Positions 44,755 through 55,019 of a DNA stretch of 64,000 nucleotides are shown piece after piece. Made by a program: the position numbers and the translations under genes. The notes below the pieces were generated by a model, which saw only the letters and a program-made list of their open reading frames with translations, made no database searches and was not told where the DNA came from. The DNA comes from Caenorhabditis remanei (taxonomy: Eukaryota; Nematoda; Chromadorea; Rhabditida; Rhabditidae), in the NCBI RefSeq assembly GCF_010183535.1, contig NC_071328.1:1550001-1614000 (forward strand), written 5' to 3'. Within the stretch, counting starts at the first letter, position 1, and each line of letters opens with the position of its first letter.

Positions 44755-45545
44755 TCCTTGTAGATCAAACATAGATCTTCATTTTTGTAGTTGACAACTT
44801 TTTGATATCTCTGCACGCTTTTGAGATATACGTCTTTAAAGATAGCATCCGAAAAAAAGAGCCAGTGAAATTGGTCAGATTTGATATGTCCCCTTGGTGT
44901 AATTTTTGTCCCCAGCTGTCCCAAATTTATATTTTTCTCAAAGATTGAACATAGAGCTACATTCTTGTAGTTGACAACTTTTTGATAGCTATTCACGCTT
45001 TTGAGATATGCGCCTTTAAAAATTGGTACCTAGAAAAGGGAGGGGGGGGGGGGGGGGTGACGCAGAGAAGCTAGACACCCTCCTCTTTTCGGACACTCTT
45101 TCGCCCATTCTCAAAACGCTATCTTTAAAGGCGCATATCTCAAAAGTGGGCGGAGCTATCAAAAAGTTGCCAACTACAAAAATGAAGATCTAGATTTGAT
45201 CTACACAACCGATATATATTAAATGCACAAAAATAACTTTGAAACAACGAAATACTGCTTTGAATTTTTGCAGCTCAAAATTTTCTTTCAAAAAATACCA
45301 AAAGTTTAAAAGCGCGCCATGTCGCCGAATTAAAGGATTTTAGTACAAATTTATATTTTTCTTGTAGATCACGTCTAGGGCTACATTTTTGCAGGTGACA
45401 ACTTTTTGATAGCACTGCACACTTTTGAGATATAAACGTTTTGCGTTAGCCTCTGTGACACCTGTCTTTAAAGGCGCATATCTCAACACCTGAAACCGCT
45501 ATCAAAAAGTTGTCAACTACAAAAATGGAGCTACAGGGGTGTTCT
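44755..45545. repeat. Cluster of family P palindromes after the CNNM gene
   Basis: A half arm (44765-44845) is followed by a full pair (44945-45205) that includes a run of about 17 G at 45040-45057, and then a diverged pair (45355-45545). It fills the region between the CNNM stop and the inverted duplication. No gene is seen. Confidence 0.8.
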
Positions 45546-45567
45546 ATAACATTTCTTTCTTATTTTT

Positions 45568-45652
45568 ACAAAATTCGTCAGGGTTCCCAAAAATTCTGAT
45601 CCCGATTTCAATGTACTCTGAACAACCGCAAATAGAATTGTCTCGTGGTGTC
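45568..45652 (+). pseudogene. Dead copy of the GT14 glycosyltransferase last exon
   Basis: It matches exon 8 of the gene at 49729-54029 (shared AATGTACTCTGAACAACCGC, then AATTGTCTCGTGGT). It has small deletions that destroy the frame and no partner exons, so it is a non-functional by-product of the inverted duplication. Confidence 0.75.
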
Positions 45653-45976
45653 TTTATCACATTTTCAACGAAAAACGTGTGATTTCTTGATAGTTCTTTA
45701 GTATTTGATTTTTTCAAAGACTGACTTCATGCACTGCAGTATAGCTGAGTGGAGATGGCCTAGAATCCGACTGGAAGAAGTTCTAGGCCACCAGATAGAT
45801 ATTCAAACACCAGTTACAAAATAACAAAGTATCACCTAGACAATCATCAGAAATCTCGATGATCTTTCCATTAATCTCTCAAATTTTGAAACACCAAGAA
45901 AAAAATGTCCAAACAAGGTGTCCAAGAGATCAGAAAGATCTTTTAACACAAAAACAAAAAAGACAAAAAAGCATCT

Positions 45977-46047
45977 TCCGTTGCGGGGAATCGAACCCCG
46001 GCCTTATGGGTGAGAGCCATAAATCCTAACCACTAGACCACAACGGA
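45977..46047 (-). tRNA. tRNA-Glu (anticodon CTC)
   Basis: 71 nt. The acceptor strands TCCGTTG/CAACGGA pair fully. The D-arm contains GTCTAGTGGTTAGGAT, the anticodon arm is TATGG-CTCTCAC-CCATA, and the T-arm is CGGGG-TTCGATT-CCCCG. A T-run terminator (GCTTTTTTG) follows. It is identical to the plus-strand copy at 49200. Confidence 0.95.
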
Positions 46048-46265
46048 GTGGTGAGAGAGGAAACTCCACGGGGCAATGATATTACGGCGGGAAACGAGGG
46101 AGACGAGAGGCGAGGGAGCGATTGCCGAGGAGAGATTAGACATGGGTGTAGTGAGGGGGGAGAGCATTTTTTAATTTGGAACTTTTTTTTTGAAAATTAG
46201 ATTATTTTAAGAGTTTAAAGTGTATCTACGTCTACAGTTACGAAACTATTATTATTGTTTATCCA

Positions 46266-46644
46266 ACAACAGCACACATCGCATCAGTTCGGTATATTCT
46301 TGTAACAACTCTATTCCCCCCGAGACCTGTGTCATGTGTCATCTCTGAAATAGAATACTGAAATAAAATACGATTACGAAACTATATTCCAGTCGAACAC
46401 GTTGAATGTCATGGAAAAACGCTTAACCCGTCTCATTTGGAATTCAATGGCCTTGGCACCGTGCCAAGCGGCTTATTTTCTTATTTTTCGGTTTCACAGT
46501 GTTTGCGATTCCCTATTCTTGATTTCTGTCAAAGGAAGAAGGTCTTGCAAAACTAAACAAGGGTTTTCTGAGATACAAAACGCGGAAGTTGCGGATTAAA
46601 ACAGTTCCTCGTATTATCTATCACATGTTCTATACCAGAAAAGG
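46266..46644. other. Intergenic DNA, no gene seen
   Basis: The open frame at 46402..46599 has no recognisable domain and no splice context. Nothing else is identified. Confidence 0.4.
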
Positions 46645-46960
46645 AAGCAAAAAAAAGTTTGACCCTATGTGGAATCGAACCCTGGTCGCTTGATCTATAG
46701 TCTAGGCTACCAACCCCAAGGCTATGTTGCCTTGGGAACGGCGTCGAAGGTAGAATAGGAAGCTTCATCACAGCCTTGAGGGGTGCGCGTCGCCCGGCGC
46801 GCGTTTAGTCTACCTGGTAAGCGGTCTGACCAGTAATCTAGCGACCGGGGTTCGAATCCCAAGTGGTGCTATTATTTTTTACTTTTTGTAAGGAGTAAGG
46901 TGATCTGTTAGTAATTACTTTAAAGTGTCTGTAAAGTCATTTTTGAGTAATCGAAATTTT
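46645..46960. mobile_element. tRNA-like inverted-dimer element (E5)
   Basis: The right half contains CTACCTGGTAAGCGGTCTGA, then CCAGTAATCTAGCGACCGGG, then GTTCGAATCCC. The left half is a diverged complement (CCCTATGTGGAATCGAACCC). It is a direct relative of E6 at 51390-51770 and belongs to the same duplicated block. Confidence 0.75.
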
Positions 46961-47162
46961 CGAAAAACTTTGTTAAAAATTTTTGAACCGGAGAATGTGG
47001 AGAATTTCAAGGCGGTTATTTTAAGCAATAAAGCACAAAAATTGGGTGAGAAGTAAGAAAGTTATGAGGAATATAATTGTTGAATCACATGTTTTTAACA
47101 GAAGTGAAAAAGCGTTTTTAAGCGTTATTTTATGGCCGTGGCCTAGAAACCCAAAAACTCAC

Positions 47163-47252
47163 ATTATTTCCTCGTAACCTGCCACTCTGATAGCTCTTCA
47201 CCTCCACATTCGCCATCAATATCCGCTCCATTCCCAGGTCCGTTTTCAGCGC
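47163..47252 (-). pseudogene. Orphan copy of GT14 exon 5 (truncated)
   Basis: It matches the 3' part of exon 5 of the glycosyltransferase (52283..52388), keeps the GTGAGT donor and an open frame (ANVEVKSYQSGRLRG), and has a 15-nt in-frame deletion. There is no acceptor or neighbouring exon. It is part of a direct duplication of 51390-52390. Confidence 0.75.
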
Positions 47253-47531
47253 CAATTACATTTTCGAAAAAATCGACATTTTCAAAAAACAAGTTCTCAA
47301 CAAGGAAGTTTTGATGATTTGACAGTTCCTTGTTAGTTTGGTCACACCGTATTCGTTTGATCTACTTTGTGTTCCTTATATCAAACCGGTTCCGTTCTTA
47401 TCAGTATTATAACAAAACTTTTTAAAAAAAATTTATTTTGATCTCTCTTTAAAGCAATCAAATCAGCAACCTGTGTCAAGTAGGGGGGATCGAAATGTAC
47501 AAACAAATTGGGAGAATTGAAAAAAAAACTG

Positions 47532-47861
47532 TTACATATAAGCATATATAAAAGCTTCGTCGAGTTTCGTCGGCTTCTCCTCCAACACTTTTATCTTCTG
47601 ATTTCCCGCCAAAAATTGGGAATTTGGAATCCACTGGAATCCACCACTGCAAAGCCCGCGAATCTCCAAGTCATACTGTCTGGATACTGCAAATAAGCAG
47701 AGTATCGGGTAGGTAAGGACCAACAGGCAGACGGCGGTGATGACAAAAGCGAATATGACGGGTTCGGAGTAGTAGATCAAAGTAAGGGTGGCCGATGTGG
47801 AGAGGGTGATAAGGTAGATGGTAGCGATGAGTCCACGGAGCACTGAGCCGGTGAGCAACAT
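47532..47861 (-). CDS. Small two-transmembrane protein, 109 aa, unknown family
   Basis: A single exon with a TATA box 70 bp upstream on the same strand. The sequence begins MLLTGSVLRGLIATIYLITL, then STSATLTLIYYSEP, then a second strongly hydrophobic helix (VIFAFVITAVCLLVLTYPIL, then CLFAV). A polar C-terminal half of about 45 residues follows. The hydrophobic periodicity and the promoter make a real gene likely, but I do not recognise the family. It lies in the 2.7-kb spacer between the two arms of the inverted duplication. Confidence 0.65.
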   Translation of the reverse strand: MLLTGSVLRGLIATIYLITLSTSATLTLIYYSEPVIFAFVITAVCLLVLTYPILCLFAVSRQYDLEIRGLCSGGFQWIPNSQFLAGNQKIKVLEEKPTKLDEAFIYAYM

Positions 47862-47930
47862 TTTTCAGGTATCAAAAATTTAGGCTGAGGGAGTGAGTCT
47901 CTACAGAATTCTGGCCGCTGGTACCCCTCT

Positions 47931-47937
47931 ATTTATA
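47931..47937 (-). promoter_or_regulatory. TATA box of the small membrane-protein gene
   Basis: TATAAAT on the minus strand, 70 bp before the ATG at 47861, followed by a GC-richer leader. Confidence 0.55.
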
Positions 47938-47939
47938 CT

Positions 47940-48974
47940 GCGAATTGGGGGAGGGCGGTGAGATAGTACGGAGGATGGAGAGAGCGGAGAGAACAGGTTG
48001 GATCTGTCGCCGACATGCCTCGATTCTGCCTCGACGTCTTCTATGTTGTCTTCTCTCTGTATCAGATGGTTGGAGGACTGCGAGAGAGAGGGGGGGAGGC
48101 AGAGATGATCTTTTGAAGATAGGGGGAGAGGGATAGACAACACGTGAACAAGTACTAGTGAAGAAATAATTAAAAAAAGAAAACAAAAAGAAAAAAGTTT
48201 CGGGGGGGGAACCCGCGACCCTTTGCGCGTGGAGCAAAAGCGCTAACCGTGACACCACGGTGGACACGAGAGAGGTGGCACACCAGGCGGTATACGTGCG
48301 AGGGGTTTTTGGCGGCGGCACGCTCTGTGGTGAAGTGATTTTTGAAATTAAAAATGGTGAGCTGAAAAGTTTTTTTCTTCGAATTTTTCGAATTTTTCTT
48401 ATATTATAGTATATTTTCACTAACATTTCAAAGTTTTACCTAATTTTTCGAATTTTTCTCAAATCTTTTGTTGTTTTTATTGTAAAACTTGAGTATTTTC
48501 GTTTTTTTTTAACCTAGAAATCATCACAAAACTGAAACATTTTATTATTTGTTGAAAATGTGGAAAATTCTGCGTTTTAAGGTAAAAATCATAGAAATTG
48601 GACTAAAAATGAGAAATTTACGGAATTTCGAAAATTTTCAAAAATTCAAAAAAGTTTCAATTTTTTCCTTTTTTTTTTCAAAGTTTTTCTCCCAATTTTG
48701 AATTTCTCTCTGATTTTACATTTTTCCCTTGTTAATTCCATATATGATTATGATGAAACCAATTACTTGAAAACATCAACAACATAACATGTTGACCATC
48801 TCTCTCATTGACTTTCAAATCACGGAGGGCGAATAGTTATACACTTACATATACTTATCACTTTTTCCATGAAATTCCAAATTTCAAACTGGTAATGCGA
48901 TGCAGGCGCCATCACATGACTTAAACTCGGTGAATACAGGAATATACACCGAAAATACTTGCAACATTCCGGGG
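47940..48974. other. Intergenic DNA upstream of the small membrane-protein gene
   Basis: No gene is supported. GA-rich sequence (47945-48130) gives open frames on both strands that look compositional. A pseudo-tRNA is at 48195-48270, and the remainder is AT-rich. Confidence 0.45.
48195..48270 (-). pseudogene. tRNA-derived sequence (pseudo-tRNA)
   Basis: The minus strand reads CCACCGTGGTGTCACGGTTA, then GCGCTTTTGCTCCACGCGCA, then AAGGGTCGCGGGTTCCCCCC. It has D-arm and T-arm like halves, but box B is damaged (GGTTCCCCC instead of GGTTCGATCC) and the acceptor stem does not pair. It shares the CAAAGGGTCG stretch with the pseudo-tRNA in nhr-23. Confidence 0.55.
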
Positions 48975-49857
48975 GGAAAACAATAACAGCACTAACCTAT
49001 AGACGTAGATAAACTTTAAACTCTTTTTATTTTTTATTGTAAAAGAATCTAATTTTCTTTTTAAAAAAGTTCCCAAAAAATTCTCTCCCCCCTCACTACA
49101 CCCATGTCTAATCTCTCCTCGGCAATCGCTCCCTCGCCTCCCGTCTCCCTCGTTTCCCGCCGTAATATCATTGCCCCGTGGTGTCTCCTCTCTCACCGCT
49201 CCGTTGTGGTCTAGTGGTTAGGATTTATGGCTCTCACCCATAAGGCCGGGGTTCGATTCCCCGCAACGGAAGATGCTTTTTTGTATTTTTTGTTTTTGTG
49301 TTAAAACATCTTTCTGATCTCTTGCAAGACAGGAAACCGTGTTTGGAGATTTTGGTGTTTCAAAATTCGAGATTTCTGGTGATTGTCTATTGGACACTTT
49401 ATTATTTTGCAACTGATGTTTGAATATCTGGTGGCCTATCTCTCGGCTTCTAGGCCACCTCCAATCAACTATACCTCGATTCCCGCCGAAATTTTGTTAT
49501 CGTCATGAAGTCAATCAGATACTAATGAATTATCAAGAAATCACCCTATTAGTCTTTGAACGTATCTAAACCCAAAGAACGAAAAAAAAACACGTGTTTA
49601 CCAATAGAAATGCATTATTATTAAGTCCCTGACATAGAAAAAAAGAAGACAAAAAAATCAACAAAAAAAAGAAACAAGATAAGAAAAAGATCAAGTAGAC
49701 CGAGAACCCGTTGCAAATAAAAAAAAGATCATAGAATCCAATTTTGATGTGTTAATTGAGACATATTGAAACCACGAGACAATTCCACTTGCGGTAGTTC
49801 AGAGTACATGGAGGCGCTGAACTTGGGATCAGGGTTTGAAGAGCGGTGACGGATTTC
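48975..49857. repeat. Right arm of the inverted segmental duplication
   Basis: The counterpart of 45560-46265. It contains the plus-strand tRNA-Glu and ends within the intact last exon of the glycosyltransferase, so this arm is the source copy. Confidence 0.8.
49200..49270 (+). tRNA. tRNA-Glu (anticodon CTC)
   Basis: Identical over 71 nt to the minus-strand gene at 45977-46047, with the complete cloverleaf and a following GCTTTTTTG terminator. It lies 460 bp downstream of the glycosyltransferase, on the opposite strand. Confidence 0.95.
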
Positions 49858-52800
49858 CTGGAAATTGAGCTTCCTTTAAAAATGCAAAAAAAAATTTTTG
49901 TAGAAAATTGTCCAACTTTGAGATTCCGTCGCGCTATCAATTTCAGTACCAGTTTTTTGAATTTTTGATATGTTTAAGACTAAGGTGTGATCTCTATGTT
50001 TGTAGTTGACAATTTTTTGATAGCTCCGCCCATTTTTGAGATATGCGCCTTTAAAGATGCCGGCTTCTTGACGCCGCCCTTTGAAAGTTGGCTATCTTTA
50101 AAGGAGCATATCTCAAAAGTGGGCGGAGCTATCAAAAAGTTATCACCTATAAAAATGGATATAGGTATTTGATCTACGTAATGGTATAAACATTTTGTAG
50201 AAGTTTGTCATATTTTGACTGAAATTCGTTTTTTCTTAATTTGAAAAAACTTGAAATTTGGAAAAATCTTAAGGAAATGCGCTCTAAGGATAAACAAGTC
50301 AAAACAACAAAACAAAATAGAGAGAGAAACGGAGAGACGCAGAGAAACAGGCACTCTCGCTTCTCTGCGTCTCTCTCCCTATCTCATCCTCCTGGCGGCG
50401 CCTGACAACTTTAAAGGCGCACATCTCAAAAGTGGGCGTAGCTATCAAAAAGTTGTCAACTATAAAAATGGAGAGCTAGATCTGACCTACAAGATAAACA
50501 TAAATTTTAAACATTTGGCACAGAAAGTAACACCAAGGGGACATTGCAAAGTTGACCAATTTTCACTGGCTCTTTTTCTCGGGTGCTATCTTTAAAGGCG
50601 CATATCTCAAAAGTGGGCGGAGCTATTAAAAAGTTGTCAACTATAAAAATGGAGAGCTAGATCTGACCTACAAGATAAATATAAATTTGGGACACTTGGG
50701 ACATAAAGTGACACCAAGGGGACATGTCAAAGTTGACCGATTTTCACTGGCGCTTCTTCTTGGATGCTATCTTTAAAGGCGGATATCTCAAAAGTGAGCG
50801 GAGCTATCCAAAAGTTGTCAACCATAAGAATGTGTAGAATTTTAAGGAGATTATTTTGCTAGTAAGACTGACCTTCAACAAACAAAAATAGGCTTCCGGC
50901 TCGGACTTCAAATAAAACTTGTGTGCCACCAGGGCCTTCGACGTCAGTAGCCGTGGAACATCACCAATTCCAAACACACAAGAACCAGACGTCATATAAT
51001 TCCGGCACGCGGATTTCGTCCACACTTGATCTCTCGATATATAGTATCGCCATCCATCGGTTGGCCATTTCAACGAGGAGCTCTGATTCTCTCGATAATC
51101 GATCCATTCTTGGAAATCGAGACTTCCCGGGATACCAAATTTCTTACGGTTCCCAAGAAGTGTGCCCCAGAATCCTTCGTCAGCGATTCCAGTGTCCTCG
51201 AGGAATTCGAGGAGCTCGCGCGGCATCAGGGAGGACGCCTAAAACTCGAATTTTAAAGGGTCTTAAAACGCCTAATAGACCCACCAACTCATTTGACGCT
51301 TCCCTTGGTATCAGAGCAGACAATGAAGATTTGAATAGTGGAAGTGGGGATTCGGTGTGCTGAAATTGAAATTCAACCCTCTAAAATACTCTACAAAAAA
51401 AGCAAAAAAGAACTGACCTACTTGGGGTACGAACCCTCGATGCATTTTTGGCGGGCAGAATCGTTACCGGGTACGCCAAATGGGTGAAGAACTGGCGCGG
51501 TGGCGAGAGTGGTGATAAGGATGTCGCCGGTGGAGACGGGGGAAGCGCACCCCTATCACCACCCTCGCCTCCGCCCGTGCTTCTCGTCTATTTAGTCTAC
51601 CTGGTAAGGAGTCTGACCAGTAATCTAGCGACCGGGGTTCGATTCCCCGGTGGTGCTATTATTTTTTGTTTTTTGTAACGAGTACGGTGATGTGTTTATG
51701 GTTACTTTTAAGCGTCTGTAAAGTCGTTTTTGAGAAATCACAATTTTCGAAAAACGTTTATTTTCCAAAGTCTCAAAATTTTGTAAACCGGGCATGTAGA
51801 GAATTTCAAGGCGGTAATTTTAAGCTATAAATCACAAAAATTGGTTGAAAAGTAAGAGAGTTATGTGGGATATAATTTTTCACGGTAATTTTTGAACAAA
51901 AGTGAAAAAAAGGTGTTTTTAAGTGTTTTTAAGCGTTTTTAAAACATTTATGCGTTTTCCGGCGTTTTTCAGCGTTTTAAGCGTTCTTCAACGTTTTAAA
52001 CGTTTTTAAAATATTTAAGGGTTTTAAGGGTTTTTTGAAGAATTTCAGCGTTTTTTTAGCGTTTCTCAGCGTTTTTCGCAGTTTTTAAGCGTTTTACGCG
52101 TTTTTTAAGAAGCATTTCAGCGTTTTAAGCGGTTTCAAGCATTTCTGATCTTTTAAGCGTTTTTAAGCGTTTTTAAAGCATTTAAGGGTTTTAAGGCTTT
52201 TTCAAGCGTTTTTCAAGCATGTTTGAGTGTTTTTAATCGTTTTTATGACCGTGGCCAAGAAACCCAAAAACTCAAAACTCACATTTTTCCCTCGTAACCT
52301 GCCACTCTGATAGTTTTTCACCTCCACATTCGCCGTCCCATTCATCGCTTTAAATATCCGAACCATTTCCAGATTCGTTTTCAGCGGCACGTCCACACCT
52401 GATAGATATTGAAAATATTTCCAGTCGGTTTTGAGGTGACTTAAGAATTGGAGACACTCGTACGCGGAGTTTATGATCTCATGGCTTCCCCAACTGATTG
52501 GAGGGCGTTTCTGAAAAAATTTAATGGTAGGTCAAAAAAAATTTTTTGACCTACCATAAAATGCACATTTGGAAAGCATGTGGCCAACTCTTTCAGGAGG
52601 TGCTGAAAAAGTTCCGGCGCATTTTCCCCAACAGCCATACAGTACTCGTTTTGTGGGTGGTAGATTGAGGAGAGCATGAATAGGACCTGTAAGAAAATTT
52701 TTTTGGATTTTTGGGTGCGGAATATCGGAGCATCGTACTAATATGTACCTGTGGTAAATCCTTGTAGACTAGCATACCGTAAGCCAGGGGGAAGTTGGAT

Positions 52801-54029
52801 TCCTCGAGGGATAAGGATTTCGGGTTGAACCGGTATAATGTTTTGAGAGATTGGCATCTGGAAATGTCTTTTTTTAAAAATGACCAAAAAATTTTGGTAG
52901 GACTAAAAACAGGCTTGCAAGTTACAACGGGCCGGCCCAAAACTCAGTAATGAGCAACTTTTTTTTAAATTTCGCAAAATTTCCGGTTTTTTTGGGTAAA
53001 AACTTCTAAAGGCACATTTTTGAAGGTTTCAAATAAAATTGGCGCCAAAATTCAAAATTCAAATTTTTTCGAATTTTTCGAATTTTTCGCTAAAAAGTCA
53101 AATTTTTGACAAATGATTTAAAATTAGAAGAACTTCTGAACAATCATTAAAAATGTTCACAAATTGATGAAAAATTGATAAAATGACAAAAAAAATTAGT
53201 TGGGACTGAAAAAACAGATTTGCAACGGGTCGGCTTAAAATACTGAAAAATAATGAAAAGTTCAAAAAAAAAATTCAAAATTTTCAGATTTTGTTGGAAA
53301 AAACTTTCTAAGACTGGCTTTTTAAAGGTTATTAAGAAATTTATATTTGAAACAAACACGGAAAATTTTCAGAAAAAAAATTGACAAAAAATTTTGTTGG
53401 GGCTCAAAAACAGACTCACAGACAAAATTCAAAAAGAAAAGTTTGAAAATTTTTTTGATTTTTTCGGAAAAAAAAACTTCATAAGACTTCCTCTTAAAAG
53501 CTTTTGAGGAATCAAAATTCAAACTTTTTTTTTCGAAAATTTTCCGATTTTTTTGGGAAAAACTTCTTAAGACTGCCTGATTAAAGGTTTTTAAGGAATA
53601 TCTATTTCTTTAAAAACGGAAATTTTTCAGAAAAAAAATTCCAGTTCAAAAATTAAAAAACTGTTACCTACCTATCCTTGGAATACAGTAGTTGATCTTC
53701 CACACTCCGCATTTCCATAAATTTCAGCAGATTCGGTGGCTTAGTCCCGTTTTTTACGTACTACAATTTTTTTTAAAATTAGCTCGGCACACAACTGCGC
53801 TCCACCGAAATGCCGCACACAATTTTCTCGCGGTTTCGGTAGAGCGCGGTTGTCATCTCACCTCACAATCGATATCCATCTCATCCAACAAATCTTTTTG
53901 ATCTACCACAGGTGACGCCAAGTGGTCTTGAAGTTTCGGAAGAAGTGGTTTCACCACGAATAGGTATAGGAATATGACGAGAGTACAGTAGGTGAGAACA
54001 CTGGGAATGACTCCTTTTAATCGGACCAT
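49729..54029 (-). CDS. Core-2/I-branching type beta-1,6-GlcNAc-transferase (GT14 Branch domain), 431 aa
   Basis: Eight exons: 53862..54029, 53672..53760, 52749..52857, 52555..52686, 52283..52510, 51285..51359, 50873..51238 and 49729..49857. This is 1296 nt with all phases matching. It is a type II Golgi enzyme: a short N-terminal tail, then a membrane anchor (VIPSVLTYCTLVIFLYLFVV). Branch-domain motifs follow in order: EESNFPLAYGMLVYKDLPQ, SSIYHPQNEYCMAV, TDWKYFQYLSGVDVPLKTN, PLPLFKSSLSALIPREA, LEDTGIADEGFWGTLLGN and GSCVFGIGDVPRLLTSKALV, ending in MYSELPQVELSRGFN. GT14 enzymes add beta-1,6-GlcNAc branches to O-glycans. The intron between exons 6 and 7 is only 46 bp. In C. elegans the gly-18/gly-19 pair on chromosome I is the likely equivalent, from memory, so no symbol is assigned. 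The introns host the E6 element, family P palindromes and an AGCGTTTTTAAG array. Exons 5 and 8 have dead copies nearby. Confidence 0.9.
49985..50180. repeat. Palindromic repeat, family P (GT14 last intron)
   Basis: The left arm is 50000-50062 and the right arm 50095-50165, with a short GC-rich core. It is similar to the copy at 55020-55215, including the GATGCCGGCTTCTTGACGCC-like spacer. Confidence 0.85.
50300..50830. repeat. Serial family P half-elements (GT14 last intron)
   Basis: Three direct right-type arms (50415-50480, 50590-50660 and 50770-50830) are spaced about 180 bp apart and separated by a conserved spacer containing GACATGTCAAAGTTGACC. A GAGACGCAGAGAAACAGGCA hairpin precedes them. 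Confidence 0.85.
51390..51770. mobile_element. tRNA-like inverted-dimer element (E6) in a GT14 intron
   Basis: The right half contains TAGTCTACCTGGTAAGGAGT, then CTGACCAGTAATCTAGCGAC, then GGGGTTCGATTCCCC, a complete D-arm/anticodon-arm/T-arm-like order. The left half is the degenerate complement. It is the best preserved of the six elements. Confidence 0.8.
51900..52250. repeat. AGCGTTTTTAAGC-type tandem array (GT14 intron 5)
   Basis: A degenerate array of about 12-bp units (AAGCGTTTTTAAGCGTTTTT, CAGCGTTTT) runs almost to the exon 5 donor. Only a few units exist in the duplicated copy at 47105-47135, so the array expanded here or contracted there. Confidence 0.8.
52900..53660. repeat. AT-rich tandem-like units (GT14 intron 2)
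   Basis: About four diverged units of 110-130 bp, each with GGGACTGAAAAACAGA-like, GAAAAAACTTCTTAAGACTG-like and AAAGGTTTTTAAGGAAT-like segments. Non-coding. Confidence 0.6.
53787..53854. repeat. Palindromic repeat, family Q (short form)
   Basis: Both ends are present (CAACTGCGCTCCACCGAAAT and CGGTAGAGCGCGGTTGT), but the central GAGACGCAGAG block is deleted. It lies in GT14 intron 1. Confidence 0.8.
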
Positions 54030-55019
54030 CTGGAAAAGAAAAATCGATTTTCAAAATTTTATTTTTTAGATTGAATTTTTAAAAACGCGTGGGAAAGTTG
54101 CGTAAGTTACGTGTCATTGAAGTAAAAAAAAACAAAAATGTGGCAAAGGTCACTTAAAAAACTTTTCCAGAACCTTCTAGATTACAGTAGCTGGTGCGCC
54201 TTTGACGCGTTTTTGAAAGTGGGAGACACTATTTGTGGGCAAGGAAAAATTTTGGGCCAATAAAGACTTTTTTACAATAAAAATGTTATTTTAAAGCGGT
54301 TTTTTAAAATTTAAAAAAATCGAAAACTTATTTTTATTAGAATTTTCAGAAAAACGTAAATGATAGTTTTTTTTAGAAAAAAAAAAACGAAAACTAACCG
54401 AAAATCACCTAAAGTTTGCCTGTAGTAAAAATTCGGACACTTTTAAGTTTTAAGATCTTCCCAAAATTCGGTGCCCAAAATTTTACCTTAAAATTTTTTT
54501 TCAAACTCATATGTTTTGAAACTCAAAAAAAGTGAATCTCCTGCTACAAGTTTCTGATATAATGACTAAGATTCTATTAAAAGTACAAAAAAAGTGAGGA
54601 ATCCATCCGAGAAGCCCCCCTACCCCCTGCCCTCTGGAGGGGGGGGGGGACGTCTGCTATATACGAAAAATATAAACAAATCGAGGATTCTTTTTGCCTT
54701 TTCCAAATGTTTATAGTTTATTGAGGAAGGAAAAAAGAGGAAGAGAAAAGTAATATAAAAAGATTACATTCAGTTCCATAAAATTGGTGATAGTGTTACA
54801 TGGAGTGTACTTTTATTGCCCCCCCCCCTCCCTCCTAAAGTAACGACTTTTTGCATATTCAAAAAGTTTTGCAAAAAAATATGAAGCACAAAGAGTTTTT
54901 GAAAAATTGAGATTGATAGCGTGACGGGATCTATTGGGGACATTCAAAATTTGGGACAATCAGAAAAAAAAATCAATTTTTTTGCAATTTTAAAGTTATT
55001 GAAAAACTAGCAATGTACA
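54030..55019. other. Intergenic DNA upstream of the GT14 gene
   Basis: No gene seen. Features are short G and C homopolymer runs (GGGGGGGGG at 54640, CCCCCCCCCC at 54820) and AT-rich sequence. Confidence 0.45.

Larger units (their letters stand above)
45560..46265. repeat. Left arm of an inverted segmental duplication
   Basis: This is the reverse complement of about 48975-49850. The aligned order is: glycosyltransferase last-exon remnant, a non-coding segment with TGGCCTAGAA, tRNA-Glu(CTC), then a GAGGGAGACGAGAGGCGAGG stretch. Outside the tRNA the arms have diverged by substitutions and small gaps. Confidence 0.85.
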
